The position numbers and the translations under genes were made by a program. A stretch of 64,000 bases of DNA, from contig NZ_OAOD01000007.1 in the NCBI RefSeq assembly GCF_900205925.1, positions 62,001 to 126,000 of the forward strand, in the 5' to 3' direction. This document shows positions 63,881-64,000 of this stretch, piece after piece. The notes under the pieces are model-generated. The model saw nothing but the letters and a program-made list of their open reading frames with translations, made no database searches and was not told where the DNA came from. This DNA comes from Clostridium peptidivorans (GTDB lineage Bacteria > Bacillota > Clostridia > Clostridiales > Clostridiaceae). The stretch's first letter is position 1; the number at the start of each line of letters is the position of its first letter.

Positions 63881-64000
63881 AATGGTCCTGCTTTTAATCC
63901 ACCACCAGTTCCCCCAACTAAACTTCAATATGCTTCTTGGCCCACTTCTAATATTCACGCATTTAACTATGAAACAACTGGCATAAGTACAGATGACGAT
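63833..64000 (+). CDS. Partial reading frame at the right edge, start doubtful
   Basis: An open frame runs off the right edge (56 codons). After a repeat-derived start it reads like a real protein: LNTVNGPAFNPPPVPPTKLQ and YASWPTSNIHAFNYETTG. It has no ribosome site, and its first part (to about residue 16) lies in the 3' extension of repeat copy F. The gene's own beginning may have been removed or displaced by the repeat. I cannot name the protein. The proline-rich stretch suggests an extracytoplasmic or structural protein, as inference only. Confidence 0.4.
   Translation, partial: MFNIKNVNQAYWLNTVNGPAFNPPPVPPTKLQYASWPTSNIHAFNYETTGISTDDD

Noticed and set aside
63740-63958. 72-residue minus-strand frame at the right edge
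   Set aside because: It is the antisense of the repeat copy and of the plus-strand open frame, with no ribosome site.

Overview
The window is low-GC, densely packed DNA that most resembles a Clostridium sensu stricto-type anaerobic Firmicute. The signs are strong purine-rich Shine-Dalgarno sequences, A/T-ending codons, U-tailed terminators, a HrcA/CIRCE heat-shock site, FMN and c-di-GMP-I riboswitches, a clostridial-type AgrD, a BioY/BirA pair and an energy-coupling-factor cobalt/nickel transporter. The species cannot be fixed from this sequence alone.

Layout. 1-3.3 kb: riboflavin operon ribD-ribE-ribBA (minus strand, ribBA runs off the edge) behind an FMN riboswitch. 3.3-8.7 kb: mnmH, a small membrane protein, a formimidoylglutamase-like enzyme, a DsrE-like protein and a transporter. 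8.8-11.2 kb: bioY with a BirA operator, convergent birA, and a YfcE-type phosphodiesterase. 11.3-16.3 kb: a secreted protein, then an ABC transporter with a two-component system. 17-20 kb: a DUF368 (PopT-type) lipid-carrier transporter, a cytoplasmic chemoreceptor with a zinc-binding CZB domain, and an unknown gene. 20.3-22.6 kb: an accessory island with a radical SAM protein and wreckage of a Tn554-type transposase module. 22.7-33.5 kb: HsmA-like protein, tRNA-fMet, DUF421/DUF4363 genes, a TipAS-type MerR regulator, a GH3 lipoprotein, glutaredoxin, an ABC-F gene with an internal deletion, PAP2 phosphatase, a glycosyltransferase and an L,D-transpeptidase. 33.6-38.8 kb: a c-di-GMP-I riboswitch that appears to control a divergent KAS III-like protein and a chemoreceptor, then a VanW protein. 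38.9-46.8 kb: aroD, two small conserved genes, MFS, the CbiMN-CbiQ-CbiO transporter, MATE and a thioesterase. 46.8-53.1 kb: marR-ftsH, divergent cls, and htpG. 53.3-58 kb: a maltodextrin-type ABC operon with malQ. 58-62 kb: a GGDEF/HD-GYP protein beside an agr locus whose 44-residue AgrD lies between agrB and the GGDEF gene. 62.4-63.6 kb: an Fsr-like MFS exporter, then a truncated reading frame at the edge.

The most unusual signal is a family of six long structured repeats (about 235-320 bp) at 6164, 6438, 16275, 16772, 50883 and 63601. Each has about 19-bp terminal inverted repeats, an imperfect full-length hairpin, a conserved tip (CTGTC-GCTCA-GACAG) and two conserved internal loops. Each begins or ends within about 20 bp of a stop codon. 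Where orientation can be judged, each points the same way as the gene it follows, so the element would be transcribed as the 3' end of that mRNA. No transposase is present in any copy. I know of no named element with these features.

Other points of interest are the c-di-GMP riboswitch-controlled KAS III-like gene that lacks the usual His/Asn pair, the agr locus without agrC/agrA next to a c-di-GMP enzyme, an apparently intact attenuator in front of a broken ABC-F gene, and the gene remnants around 22 kb and 23.4 kb.
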